Shown here in pieces: positions 1 through 13,738 of a stretch of 64,000 nt of DNA (positions are counted from its first letter, which is position 1; each line of letters opens with the position of its first letter). Location: the NCBI GenBank assembly GCA_028287305.1, contig JAQBPX010000002.1:124001-188000 (forward strand). Reading direction: 5' to 3'. The translations under genes and the position numbers were made by a program. A model generated the notes under the pieces. The model was not told the origin of the DNA. It did no database searches and saw nothing but the letters and a program-made list of their open reading frames with translations. This DNA is from Gemmatimonadota bacterium. GTDB lineage: Bacteria > Gemmatimonadota > Gemmatimonadetes > Gemmatimonadales > Gemmatimonadaceae.

Positions 1-318
1 TTCGAAAATGGCGCGGGGTCGAACCCCGAGGAGCTCGTGGCGGCGGCGCTGGCCAGCTGCTACAGCATGGCGCTGAGCGTGGGGCTGGACGCGGCCGGGA
101 TGACGCCGGAGCAGATCGACACGAGCGCCGCCTGCACGGTGGAGAAGGTCGGAGACGGCTTCCAGGTGACGAAGATGAAGCTCACCTGCCGCGCGAAGGT
201 CGCGAATGGCGACGCCGCGAAGTTCGAGCAGGTCGCGCAAGCCACCAAGGATGGCTGCCCGATTTCCAAGCTGATGAAGGGCAACGTGGAAATGACACTG
301 GACGCCGCGCTGGCCTGA
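1..318 (+). CDS. OsmC/Ohr family peroxiredoxin-like protein (5' end outside window)
   Basis: The reading frame is open from the first base and ends at a TGA, so the N-terminus lies upstream of the window. The visible 105 residues match the C-terminal part of an OsmC/Ohr protein. They contain the N-P-E-E-L-V-A-A-A-L-A-S-C-Y segment that carries the first active-site cysteine, and the D-G-C-P-I-S-K segment that carries the second. In this family the two cysteines reduce organic hydroperoxides in the cytosol. A length of about 140 residues is usual, so roughly the first 35 are missing. The next gene is convergent with only 9 bases between them. I cannot tell OsmC from Ohr without the N-terminal half. 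Confidence 0.9.
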   Translation, partial: FENGAGSNPEELVAAALASCYSMALSVGLDAAGMTPEQIDTSAACTVEKVGDGFQVTKMKLTCRAKVANGDAAKFEQVAQATKDGCPISKLMKGNVEMTLDAALA

Positions 319-327
319 GCTCGCGGC

Positions 328-636
328 TCAGGCGCCGTAGAATTCCTTGATGCAGAGGGTGACGACCTTCTGCAGCAGGCGCGTCTGCTGTTCCGCGGTG
401 GGGAGGGAGTCGAGGGCCGGAAGCGCGTACCACAGGTCCTTGAGCACCACGAGCAGCTGCTCGGGGTGCATGTCCCGCTCGCGCGCCGCCTCGGACAGCT
501 CACGCAGTGCGCCCCGCAGCGAATCGGCATCCTGGCCGTTCTGCAGGAAGGCCGTGAGCGCGCGACGAACGGACTCGAGAGTCTCGCTCGGAAGCGGCTG
601 GGGCGGGGGAGGCGACCAGTCTGGCGCCATCATCAT
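328..636 (-). CDS. Small helical hypothetical protein, 102 aa
   Basis: I do not recognise this protein. It begins with a run of three ATG codons (first at 636) and a short proline-rich stretch. About 80 residues follow with heptad-like leucine and alanine spacing, predicted to be mostly helical and rich in Glu and Arg, ending in C-I-K-E-F-Y-G-A. There is no signal peptide or membrane segment. The same frame stays open much further upstream, but that part runs antisense through neighbouring genes and is rejected. No clear Shine-Dalgarno precedes any of the three ATGs. The gene is divergent from the pseudo-receiver gene at 868 across a 231-base promoter region. Confidence 0.6.
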   Translation of the reverse strand: MMMAPDWSPPPPQPLPSETLESVRRALTAFLQNGQDADSLRGALRELSEAARERDMHPEQLLVVLKDLWYALPALDSLPTAEQQTRLLQKVVTLCIKEFYGA

Positions 637-766
637 GCAGGAGCAGCGAGAACGGGGAAGGATGCGACAGTCGTTCGCGCACCACGGAGGGAATTCGCGT
701 ACGGGACGAATGTTTACCTCGGGTCTGGCGACGTCAAGTGACATTTCACTAAACGGACAAATCAGG

Positions 767-783
767 TGTGTTTCGCGAACACA
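767..783. promoter_or_regulatory. Palindromic operator-like site in divergent intergenic region
   Basis: Six-base arms TGTGTT and AACACA flank a TCGCG spacer. The site lies in the 231-base AT-richer region between the divergent genes at 636 and 868. A second small dyad, AGTG-N6-CACT, lies just upstream around 736-750. The geometry suits a dimeric repressor, but no known consensus is recognised. Confidence 0.35.
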
Positions 784-867
784 ATCGTCCACTGGCGTAC
801 GGATTGCCGCGAATAGTTCGACGAGCTCCCCGCACGGCGGCACCTTCCTCGTAGTTTCCCCTGCGAC

Positions 868-1242
868 ATGTCCCCGCTCGACGTCCTCGTCCTGACCGCC
901 GACGCGCTCGGCAGCGCCCTGCTGGGGGCGGCGGTCGAGCTGTCCGGTCATCGTCCCGTGTTTCCCCAGGCGCGAGAAAGCGCGCGCGCCGCGCTGCTCA
1001 GGGTGCGCCCCAGGGTGGTGCTCGTCGAGCACTCCCATCCGGAAGGCGGCGACGAGCGATTCCTGGGGCCCGCGATCATGACCGGTGCGCGACCGATTCT
1101 CGTGTACACGGGCGGTCACCAGGATCCACATGGGCTCGCTTCCGCCCGGGCACTGGCCGAGCGGCTCGGTGTGCCACTCTGCATCCTGCCAGAGGAGAGC
1201 GAGGAGCTGGCCAACCTGCTCGACGCGGAGGCGCGCGCGTAG
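868..1242 (+). CDS. Degenerate receiver-like protein (pseudo-receiver), 124 aa
   Basis: The length and alternating strand-helix pattern match a stand-alone CheY-like receiver: a first strand D-V-L-V-L-T, a third strand V-V-L-V-E-H and a fourth strand P-I-L-V-Y-T. The residue that should be the phospho-acceptor Asp at the end of strand 3 is Glu (V-E-H-S), and the N-terminal acidic pocket and the conserved Lys are not evident. Phosphorylation as in true receivers is therefore unlikely. It may be a constitutive or protein-binding receiver relative, or an unrelated Rossmann-like fold. It starts at an ATG and is followed after 12 bases by the cupin gene. Confidence 0.5.
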   Translation: MSPLDVLVLTADALGSALLGAAVELSGHRPVFPQARESARAALLRVRPRVVLVEHSHPEGGDERFLGPAIMTGARPILVYTGGHQDPHGLASARALAERLGVPLCILPEESEELANLLDAEARA

Positions 1243-1254
1243 CATCTTGCGCGG

Positions 1255-1629
1255 ATGCCGACATCCGCTGAAGCCACGCTCCAGAAGTGGAGCGACGTAC
1301 CCCTCGAGAACCTCTCCCCGCTCCTCGACCGGCGCCTGATCACCGGCGACCGCATCATGCTCGCGCACGTGCTGCTCAAGAAGGGCTGCATCGTGCCGCG
1401 ACACCAGCACGAGAACGAGCAGTTCACCTACATCCTGTCGGGCGCGCTCCGCTTCTGGATCGGCGAGGATGAATCGCGCGAAGTGATCGTGCGCGAGGGC
1501 GAGGTGCTGCACCTGCCGAGCATGGTGTGGCACAAGGCGGAGGCGATCGAGGACACGCTCGACTTCGACATCTTCAGCCCGCCGCGACAGGACTGGATCG
1601 ACAAGACCGACTCGTACCTCCGCAAGTGA
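1255..1629 (+). CDS. Cupin domain protein, 124 aa
   Basis: This is a small single-domain beta-barrel protein. Cupin motif 1 is visible as P-R-H-Q-H-E-N-E-Q-F-T-Y and motif 2 as L-P-S-M-V-W-H-K-A-E-A. Together they supply the His/Glu metal ligands H-Q-H, E and H. Such proteins bind a divalent metal and act as isomerases, dioxygenases or small-ligand sensors; the substrate cannot be read from the sequence. The ATG follows a CATCTT hexamer by 6 bases with no Shine-Dalgarno, so the message may be leaderless although the upstream gene is only 12 bases away. An SDR gene follows after 7 bases, so the two probably form an operon. Confidence 0.8.
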   Translation: MPTSAEATLQKWSDVPLENLSPLLDRRLITGDRIMLAHVLLKKGCIVPRHQHENEQFTYILSGALRFWIGEDESREVIVREGEVLHLPSMVWHKAEAIEDTLDFDIFSPPRQDWIDKTDSYLRK

Positions 1630-1636
1630 GCGACGC

Positions 1637-2431
1637 GTGGACCTCGGACTGAAGGGCAAGGTCGCACTCGTCGCCGCGGCGAGTCGCGGGCTGGGACGCG
1701 CGATCGCGCACGAGCTGGCGGCGGAGGGCGCGCGCGTGGTGATGAGCGCCCGCGGCGAGGAGGCGCTGCGCGCGGCGCGCGACGAGATCGCGCGCGACAC
1801 CGGTGGCGAGCTGATCGCGATCCCCGGCGACGTGAGCCGCGTGGATGACCTCGTACGCCTCGCGCGCGAGGCGGAGCAGTGGGGCGGTGGACGCGTGGAC
1901 ATCGTGGTCAACAATGCGGGTGGTCCACCATCGGGACCGTTCGAGGACCTGCCGTGGGACAAGTGGGCCGACGCGATCGACCTTACGCTGCGCAGCGCGG
2001 TGGAGCTCACGCGGCTGGTGCTCCCGGGCATGCGCGAGCGAAAGTGGGGACGCATCCTCAACGTCACCTCGATCACGGTGAAGCAGCCGGTGGAGGGACT
2101 GATGCTCTCGAACTCGATCCGCGCCGCGGTCACCGGATGGGCGCGCACTCTTGCCACCGAAGTGGCGCCGCACGGGATCACGGTGAACAACCTGCTGCCC
2201 GGCTACACGAAGACGGACCGCGTGCTCGAGCTCGCGAAGGCACGCGCCGCGCGCGAGGGGATCAGCGAGGAGGAGGTCAACGCAAGGCAGGAAGCGGCGA
2301 TCCCGATGAAGCGCATGGGCGAGCCGCGGGAGTTCGCCGCGCTGGCCGCGTTCCTGGCGTCGGAGCGCGCGAGCTACATCACCGCGCAGAATGTCGCGGT
2401 GGATGGAGGGTGGATCCGGGGGTTGCTGTAG
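1637..2431 (+). CDS. SDR-family NAD(P)-dependent oxidoreductase, 264 aa
   Basis: This is a classical short-chain dehydrogenase/reductase of normal length. The N-terminal nucleotide-binding motif is A-A-S-R-G-L-G-R-A-I, and N-N-A-G-G follows at about residue 93. In this subgroup the usual Y-x-x-x-K is replaced: after the S-I-T-V-K-Q-P strand the position reads M-L-S-N-S-I-R-A-A. This is typical of FabG-like homologues whose active-site Tyr has been lost, so the chemistry is uncertain. The C-terminus ends in V-A-V-D-G-G-W, as in 3-oxoacyl-ACP reductase relatives. The start is a GTG. It sits directly behind the cupin gene and may act on the same unknown metabolite. Confidence 0.82.
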   Translation: MDLGLKGKVALVAAASRGLGRAIAHELAAEGARVVMSARGEEALRAARDEIARDTGGELIAIPGDVSRVDDLVRLAREAEQWGGGRVDIVVNNAGGPPSGPFEDLPWDKWADAIDLTLRSAVELTRLVLPGMRERKWGRILNVTSITVKQPVEGLMLSNSIRAAVTGWARTLATEVAPHGITVNNLLPGYTKTDRVLELAKARAAREGISEEEVNARQEAAIPMKRMGEPREFAALAAFLASERASYITAQNVAVDGGWIRGLL

Positions 2432-2452
2432 ATCGCCATCTCGGAAGTGCTG

Positions 2453-2517
2453 TTTCAATCAGGAAGCTGATTGCCTTGCCGCGGCCATCTGCCGTTGCCG
2501 TTCAGCGGCCATTCGCG
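2453..2517 (+). repeat. Interspersed repeat, copy A (partial)
   Basis: This is a 65-base copy of a repeat that recurs twice near 16.1-16.4 kb. It begins TTTCAATC-A-GGA, continues through TGCCTT, and has a core with two GCGGCCAT direct repeats 24 bases apart (2481 and 2505) around TGCCGTTGCCGTTCA. It lies between the convergent ends of the SDR and recQ genes. The right-hand module seen in the other copies (GATGCYKTTATCGGCC) is missing here. Confidence 0.7.
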
Positions 2518-2530
2518 CGCGTAGTACTGC

Positions 2531-4033
2531 TCAGGCCGTCACGGCCGAAGATTCTCTCGCCCGCCGAACCGCCAGCTTTTTCTGCGTGTCGCACGCATCG
2601 CAGTTGCCGCACTCCCACTCGGAGTCCGTCGCCTCCCCGAAGTACTGCAGGACGAATCGCGTGCGGCACTGCGCGCTCTGGCAGTACGCCACCATCGCGC
2701 GCAGCTTCGCGCGATCCTGCACGCGTCGCTGCTCGTAGTCGGTGAGGTCGGCGCTCAGGTCGACGGACGTCAGCCGCTCGCGCGATACGCGCTCCCACTC
2801 GCCGCCGCGATACTCGCGCACCAGCCCATGCCGCTTGAGCAGCACCAGGACGATGCGCGCCTTGCGGCGGGCGACGTCCGCCTGCTGCGACAGCTCGTCC
2901 ACGTGCACCCGCTCGCCGATCGGCACGCGCTCGAGGATGAGCGCGACGCGCGCCGCCTCCTCCACGTCGGGATACTTCCCGCCCAGGAAGTACGACTGCA
3001 CGCGGCTGTCCTCCACGCGGTAGAACACCGTGCACGTCGCCGGCTGGCCATCGCGACCCGCGCGCCCCGCTTCCTGGTAGTACGCCTCTACCGAGCCGGG
3101 AAAATGGTAGTGGATCACGAAGCGCAGGTCCTGCTTGTCGATGCCGAGGCCGAAGGCATTCGTCGCGACGATGGCCTTGTACCCATCGGCCATGAAGCGC
3201 TCCTGCGTCTCCTTGCGCTCATGCGCTCCCATCTTGCCGTGATAGAGCCCCACGTTGAACTCCGCGCCGAACAGCTCGTGCAGCCGCTCGGCTTCCTTCA
3301 CCGTGGCGCAGTAGATCACGCCCACGCCGGGAAGCTCGCCCAGCATCCGACGCAGCTCCTCGTCCTTCTGCTTCGCGTTCACCGTGCGGTCGATCTCGAA
3401 GCGCAGGTTCGGTCGCGCGAAGCCGCTCACGCTCACCTGCGGGTCCGTCATGCCGAGCTGACGGGCGATGTCGGCGCGCACCTCCTCGGTGGCGGTTGCG
3501 GTGAGCGCGAGGATCGGCGGGCGCCCCAGCCGCTTGATGATCGAACCGAGCGTGAGGTAGTCGGGACGGAAGTCGTGTCCCCACTGGCTCACGCAATGCG
3601 CCTCGTCGATCACGAACAGCGCGACCTTGCGCTGCAGCAGGCGCTCGAAGAACTCGCGGTCCTTGAAGCGCTCGGGGGTGAGGTAGAGGATCTCGCCCTC
3701 GCCCTCGAGCACCTGCCTCGCCGTCTCGCGCGTCTCGGCGGTGTTGAGGTGCGAGTGCATGGCGAGCGCAGCCACGCCCTGCGCGCGCAGCTTGTCCTGC
3801 TGGTCCTTCATGAGTGCGATCAAGGGGCTCACCACCACGGTGAGCCCCTCGAGCATCAGTGCCGGCAGCTGGTAGATGATGCTCTTGCCGCTGCCGGTGG
3901 GCATCACGACGAGCGCGTCCTGGCCTGAGAGCGCCGCGCTGATGGGCTCCCACTGGCCGGGAAGGAATGCGTCGTGACCGAAGCGCTCGCGCAGGATCGC
4001 GAGCGCTCGCGTGCGGGAAACCTTTGGGGACAT
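2531..4033 (-). CDS. recQ: ATP-dependent DNA helicase RecQ, 500 aa
   Basis: This is an SF2 3'-5' helicase that unwinds DNA during recombination and repair. Walker A is P-T-G-S-G-K-S (Lys50). Motif II is D-E-A-H followed by the RecQ aromatic-rich loop C-V-S-Q-W-G-H-D-F-R-P-D-Y. Motif III T-A-T-A and motif VI Q-E-A-G-R-A-G-R-D-G are present. The RecQ-C-terminal region has four cysteines in C-x5-C and C-x2-C-x2-C spacing for zinc, then a winged-helix segment. No HRDC domain follows, so the protein is about 100 residues shorter than E. coli RecQ (609 aa). The ATG lies just past a terminator-like hairpin of the upstream hsp20 gene. Confidence 0.95.
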   Translation of the reverse strand: MSPKVSRTRALAILRERFGHDAFLPGQWEPISAALSGQDALVVMPTGSGKSIIYQLPALMLEGLTVVVSPLIALMKDQQDKLRAQGVAALAMHSHLNTAETRETARQVLEGEGEILYLTPERFKDREFFERLLQRKVALFVIDEAHCVSQWGHDFRPDYLTLGSIIKRLGRPPILALTATATEEVRADIARQLGMTDPQVSVSGFARPNLRFEIDRTVNAKQKDEELRRMLGELPGVGVIYCATVKEAERLHELFGAEFNVGLYHGKMGAHERKETQERFMADGYKAIVATNAFGLGIDKQDLRFVIHYHFPGSVEAYYQEAGRAGRDGQPATCTVFYRVEDSRVQSYFLGGKYPDVEEAARVALILERVPIGERVHVDELSQQADVARRKARIVLVLLKRHGLVREYRGGEWERVSRERLTSVDLSADLTDYEQRRVQDRAKLRAMVAYCQSAQCRTRFVLQYFGEATDSEWECGNCDACDTQKKLAVRRARESSAVTA

Positions 4034-4044
4034 GCAGGGAGAAA

Positions 4045-4065
4045 GGGCAGGAAGCGTTCCTGCCC
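4045..4065 (-). terminator. Intrinsic terminator after hsp20
   Basis: Read on the minus strand this is GGGCAGGAA-CGC-TTCCTGCCC, a perfect 9-bp stem with a 3-base loop followed by TTTCT. It lies in the 47 bases between the end of hsp20 and the start of recQ, so it probably insulates or attenuates transcription from hsp20 into recQ. Confidence 0.7.
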
Positions 4066-4080
4066 CTTCCCCACGCGAGC

Positions 4081-4545
4081 TCAGCCCTGCGATGAAACCT
4101 TGAGCGGCTCGCTCGAGATCTCGATGCGCCGCGCACGGGCGCCCTGCGCCTTGGGCACGGTCACGGTGAGCACGCCGTCCGCATGTGCGGCACTGATGCG
4201 CTCGGCGTCCACCGACTCGGGGAGGCGCAGCGAGCGCTCGAAGCTGCCGCTCACGCGCTCGTTGGTGAACACGCGCATCTCGCCCGCCTCGGCGTTGAGG
4301 GTGTTCGGCTTGGTGCCCCGAATCGTCAGCACGTTGCGCTCGAAGTCCAGCTCGATCGCATCGCGCGGCACGCCGGCCAGCTCCGCCGAGATGACGTACG
4401 CGTCGCCGTGCTCCGTCACATCCATCGCCGGCACCCAGAGGCGGGCGGCGGAACCATGAGAACCGGGCGCCTGGAAGGCTTCGTCCAGCGCGCGGTTGAG
4501 GGTGAGCATCCGGTCAAGCGTCGAGGTGAGGGAACGGTTGTACAT
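4081..4545 (-). CDS. Hsp20 / alpha-crystallin family small heat-shock protein, 154 aa
   Basis: This is an ATP-independent cytosolic holdase chaperone. The alpha-crystallin domain runs from about residue 42 (W-V-P-A-M-D-V-T-E) to about 140, with A-E-L-A-G-V-P-R-D-A-I and the conserved A-x-x-x-D-G-V-L-T-V-T-V-P strand. The C-terminal tail carries the I-x-I-like motif R-R-I-E-I. In-frame ATGs exist at 4590, 4560 and 4545. The last is chosen because a GGAGG Shine-Dalgarno ends 8 bases before it. recQ follows downstream beyond a strong hairpin. The promoter region shared with the methyltransferase contains a 29-base dyad at 4633-4661, a candidate heat-shock control site. Confidence 0.88.
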   Translation of the reverse strand: MYNRSLTSTLDRMLTLNRALDEAFQAPGSHGSAARLWVPAMDVTEHGDAYVISAELAGVPRDAIELDFERNVLTIRGTKPNTLNAEAGEMRVFTNERVSGSFERSLRLPESVDAERISAAHADGVLTVTVPKAQGARARRIEISSEPLKVSSQG

Positions 4546-4632
4546 GAGGGCATCCTCCATTCGGTTGATTGCCCGCTCCACGAGTTCCATGAGTGGCGGG
4601 GTTGCGGCCCAGCATCCGCAGCGCGAGTGCCG

Positions 4633-4661
4633 GGAAAAACTGCCACCGTGGCAAATTTTCC
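4633..4661. promoter_or_regulatory. 29-bp dyad symmetry between hsp20 and methyltransferase gene
   Basis: Nested arms GGAAAA/TTTTCC and TGCCA/TGGCA are centred on CCG, and 11 of 13 positions pair. The site lies in the 222-base divergent region, 88 bases upstream of the hsp20 start. It could be an operator for a dimeric regulator or a leader hairpin. It does not match CIRCE (TTAGCACTC-N9-GAGTGCTAA). Confidence 0.45.
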
Positions 4662-4767
4662 GGCGCTGGTGCACGCGTCGGTCTGGCAGTTCGACACACG
4701 CCCTGCCAACTCGATCGACCGTCCATGCGGCGCCGTTGCCGGCAGCGCGCGCGGCTATCTTAGGGCC

Positions 4768-5982
4768 GTGAAGATCCCCGCAGCCCGTCCCAAGGCCGAC
4801 CTGCCCACGCCCGCCCGGCGCTTCGACTGTTTTGCGATCGCCGCGCCGGGCTTCGAGGGGATCGTGTGCGCCGAGCTGCGCGCGCTCGGCATCGACGCGA
4901 AGGCGGTCGAGGGCGGGGCCGAGTGGAATGGCGAGCTCGAGTCCGTCTATCGCGCGAACCTCTGGCTGCGGAGCGCGACGCGCGTGATCGTGCGGCTGGC
5001 CGAGTTCAAGGCGAAGGCCTTCTACGAGCTCGAGCGGCACGCAAAGAAAGTCCCGTGGGAGCTGGCGGTGCAGAAGGGGCGCCCGGTGCGGCTGCGCGTG
5101 ACGTGCAAGAAGTCGCGCCTCTACCACTCCGACGCGGTGGCCGAGCGGCTGGCGAAGTCCATCGAGAACAAGCTGGGCGCGGAGAGCGTGTTCACGTCGG
5201 AGGCCGATCGCGACGACCATGACGCCGACGGTGGCGCTCGCGAGCCGGAGCAGCTGTTCATCGCGCGGCTGAACCACGACACGTGCACCATCAGCGCCGA
5301 CGCGAGCGGCGCGCTGCTGCACATGCGCGGCTACCGGGGCGAGGCCGGCAAGGCGCCCCTGCGCGAGACGCTGGCGGCGGCGCTCCTGCTGGGCGCCGGA
5401 TGGACGGGAGAGACGCCGCTGCTCGACCCGATGTGCGGGTCGGGGACGATCGCCATCGAGGGGGCAATGATTGCGCGCCGGATCGCGCCGGGACTCAAGC
5501 GCCGCTTTGCGGTGGTGGACTGGCCGGTGCACGACGCGCCTACCTGGCGCCGGGTGCATGCCGAGGCGGAAGCGGCAGCGCTGCCGGCGAGTCCGGTGCG
5601 GATCGTCGCGTCGGACCGCGACCAGGGCGCCATCAACTCGGCCCGTGCGAATGCGACGCAGGCGGGAGTGGAGGCCGACATCGAGTTCTCGGTTAAGCCG
5701 CTCAGCGCTGCCGAACCGCCGCCGGGAGTTGGGCTGCTGGCGACGAACCCTCCCTATGGGGTGCGGATCGGGGACCCGGTGGAGTTGCGGAACCTCTATG
5801 CGGCGGTGGGAAACCTGGCGAAGCAGAAGGCGCCGGGGTGGACGCTGGCGATGTACGTCCCCGACGCTCGGCTCGGACGGGCGGTAGGGTTGCCGCTCGA
5901 GACCGTGGCGGAGACCAGGAATGGCGGGCTGGCGGTGACGCTGGCGAGGTCAGTGATCCCGGCGCGCTCCACGGTTGCATAA
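4768..5982 (+). CDS. THUMP-domain class I SAM-dependent RNA methyltransferase (RlmL/YpsC-like), 404 aa
   Basis: The N-terminal region (about residues 10-165) is a THUMP-type RNA-binding module resembling the RlmL N-terminus. The C-terminal half is a Rossmann methyltransferase with SAM motif D-P-M-C-G-S-G-T-I-A-I-E-G-A and the N6/N2-type catalytic motif T-N-P-P-Y-G. The family methylates guanine N2 in 23S rRNA (G2445 in E. coli RlmL) or tRNA. This protein has only one methyltransferase domain, like Bacillus YpsC, while E. coli RlmKL is a fusion of two. The GTG start follows TATCTT by 6 bases with no Shine-Dalgarno, suggesting a leaderless mRNA. Upstream in-frame codons run through hsp20 antisense and are not used. 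Confidence 0.88.
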   Translation: MKIPAARPKADLPTPARRFDCFAIAAPGFEGIVCAELRALGIDAKAVEGGAEWNGELESVYRANLWLRSATRVIVRLAEFKAKAFYELERHAKKVPWELAVQKGRPVRLRVTCKKSRLYHSDAVAERLAKSIENKLGAESVFTSEADRDDHDADGGAREPEQLFIARLNHDTCTISADASGALLHMRGYRGEAGKAPLRETLAAALLLGAGWTGETPLLDPMCGSGTIAIEGAMIARRIAPGLKRRFAVVDWPVHDAPTWRRVHAEAEAAALPASPVRIVASDRDQGAINSARANATQAGVEADIEFSVKPLSAAEPPPGVGLLATNPPYGVRIGDPVELRNLYAAVGNLAKQKAPGWTLAMYVPDARLGRAVGLPLETVAETRNGGLAVTLARSVIPARSTVA

Positions 5983-6007
5983 CGCATAGCATTATAATGG
6001 CAACCGT
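5971..6007. promoter_or_regulatory. Inverted repeat bracketing the MOSC gene start codon
   Basis: Arms ACGGTTGC (5971-5978) and GCAACCGT (6000-6007) are separated by 21 AT-rich bases that contain TATAAT and the ATG itself (5997). A protein bound here would block initiation, or an RNA stem would hide the start codon. Either reading is inference. Confidence 0.4.
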
Positions 6008-6455
6008 TATTCAGGTAAGTGCATCGAAGGGCGGCGTCCCCAAGCTGCCGTTGCTGTTGGCGCGCGTAACGGTCAACGGCCTCGAGGGTGACAAGCAGCG
6101 CGATCGCCGATTTCACGGCGGTCCGGAACGCGCCCTCTGCCTTTACTCGATGGAGCTGATCGAGGCGCTGCGTGGCGAGGGGCATCCCATTCAGCCGGGC
6201 GTGGTGGGGGAGAACGTCACGATCGAGGGGCTCGATTGGCGGCTGGTGGAGCCGGGCGTCCGGCTGCGGATTGGAGGGGTGCTGGCGGAGGTATCGAGCT
6301 ACACCGTGCCCTGCAAGACCATCCGTAACGCGTTCAGCGACATGGACTTCACCAGAATTTCGCAGAAGCTCCATCCGGGGTGGAGCCGGGTGTACGTGCG
6401 GATCCTGGAGGAGGGGGGAGTGAAGCCGGGGGACGTCGTGACCGTAGTCCCCTGA
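5997..6455 (+). CDS. MOSC domain protein (YiiM-like), 152 aa
   Basis: MOSC domains are beta-barrel carriers related to the molybdenum cofactor sulfurase C-terminus and to E. coli YiiM, which passes sulfur or reduces N-hydroxylated compounds with Moco. Visible family features are G-D-K-Q-R-D-R-R-F-H-G-G-P-E-R-A, V-G-E-N-V-T-I-E-G-L and the conserved cysteine in V-P-C-K-T-I, the presumed sulfur or Moco ligand. The protein is close to a minimal MOSC domain with no partner domain. It starts 14 bases after the methyltransferase gene within an inverted repeat, and a strong hairpin lies 39 bases after its stop. Confidence 0.85.
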   Translation: MATVIQVSASKGGVPKLPLLLARVTVNGLEGDKQRDRRFHGGPERALCLYSMELIEALRGEGHPIQPGVVGENVTIEGLDWRLVEPGVRLRIGGVLAEVSSYTVPCKTIRNAFSDMDFTRISQKLHPGWSRVYVRILEEGGVKPGDVVTVVP

Positions 6456-6493
6456 GCACGCGCGAGGCGCTCGCCACGCAGCATCCAGGAAGT

Positions 6494-6524
6494 CATCGGG
6501 CCGCCTCAACATGGCGGCCCGATG
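6494..6524 (+). terminator. Intrinsic-terminator-like hairpin after MOSC gene
   Basis: A perfect 12-bp GC-rich stem, CATCGGGCCGCC / GGCGGCCCGATG, has a 7-base loop and only a weak following T tract (CATTTG). It separates the MOSC gene from the poly-HAMP kinase gene. Confidence 0.65.
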
Positions 6525-6566
6525 CATTTGCACGATTCCTGCACTGCACGAAGCTCTTTTCGACCA

Positions 6567-6615
6567 ACCGTACGTCCCTACCGTACGCCCGAGCTCGGCA
6601 CCCTGCTTGCAGGGT
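6567..6615. promoter_or_regulatory. Direct repeat and palindrome upstream of the poly-HAMP kinase
   Basis: Two copies of ACCGTACG (6567-6574 and 6580-6587) lie 13 bases apart, start to start, and each contains the palindrome CGTACG. A 16-base palindrome ACCCTGCTTGCAGGGT follows at 6600-6615. All lie 57-105 bases before the kinase start, where promoter control is expected. No known regulator site is recognised. Confidence 0.35.
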
Positions 6616-6671
6616 CCGACTGTCGGCGTTTAGCACCGCAGTCTCCTACCTCCACCCGCAGGAGTGCACCC

Positions 6672-12853
<6,182 letters not shown>

Positions 12854-12869
<16 letters not shown>

Positions 12870-13729
12870 CCGGCGACACTCGTGGAATTCCGGGACCTCC
12901 CCCGAGCTACAATGCCGACCTCGAGCGCATCGAGATCGAACTGCTGCTCGAGGCGATCTACCGGCACTACGGGTTCGACTTCCGGTCGTATGCGTATGCG
13001 TCGCTCCGGCGGCGGCTGTGGAAGCGGCTGACGGGGGAGGGGATGAAAACCATCTCCGCCCTGCAGGAGGGTGTGCTCCACGACCAGGACGTCATGGAGC
13101 GGCTGCTGCTGGACCTCTCGGTGAACGTCACCGCGATGTATCGCGACCCGTCGTTCTACCTCGCGTTCCGGCAGCGGGTGATCCCGTTGCTGCGCACGTG
13201 GCCGTTCATCCGCATCTGGCATGCGGGCTGTTCGACCGGGGAGGAGGTGTACTCGATGGCGATCCTCCTCGAGGAGGAGGGGCTGTACGACCGGGCGCGC
13301 ATCTACGCCACGGACATCAACGACGTGGTGCTGCAGCGCGCCCGCTCGGGGATCTTCCCGCTCGACCGCATGCAGGAATACACCGAGAACTACCTGCGCG
13401 CCGGTGGCAAGCAGTCGTTCTCGGAGCACTACACGGCCCTCTACGACGGGGCGCTGTTCAACAAGGCGCTGAGCCGGAACATCGTGTTCTCGCAGCACAA
13501 CCTGGTCACCGACCGGTCGTTCAGCGAGTTCCACGTGATCTTCTGCCGCAACGTGCTCATCTATTTCGACAAGCAGCTGCAGAACCGGGTGCATTCACTG
13601 TTCTACGACAGCCTGGCGAACTTCGGCGTGCTCTGCCTTGGGGCAAAGGAGTCGCTGAAGTTCTCGAAGTACGAGGATTGCTACGAACGGATCGACGAGC
13701 GTGAGAAGATCTACCGGAAGATCAAGTGA
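12854..13729 (+). CDS. cheR: CheR-type protein-glutamate methyltransferase, 291 aa
   Basis: CheR transfers methyl groups from SAM to glutamates in receptor coiled coils. The short helical N-terminal domain (about residues 20-85) contains Y-A-S-L-R-R-R-L-W-K-R. The SAM fold has W-H-A-G-C-S-T-G-E-E-V-Y-S and A-T-D-I-N-D, followed by the F-C-R-N-V-L-I-Y-F strand. The ATG lies inside the last 16 bases of the kinase gene, so translation is coupled. cheB follows after 9 bases. No chemoreceptor, CheA or CheW gene is nearby, so the likely substrate is the adjacent poly-HAMP kinase or a distant receptor. That is an inference from gene order. Confidence 0.92.
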
Positions 13730-13738
13730 GCGGGGAAC

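Noticed and set aside
637-2190. Upstream extension of the 102-aa minus-strand gene
   Set aside because: The extension runs antisense through the pseudo-receiver, cupin and SDR genes; the protein-like segment begins only at the ATG cluster near 636.
5993-5998. TATAAT as the promoter of the MOSC gene
   Set aside because: It overlaps the ATG, there is no -35 at proper distance, and no later start codon fits the domain; it may serve only as part of the inverted repeat.
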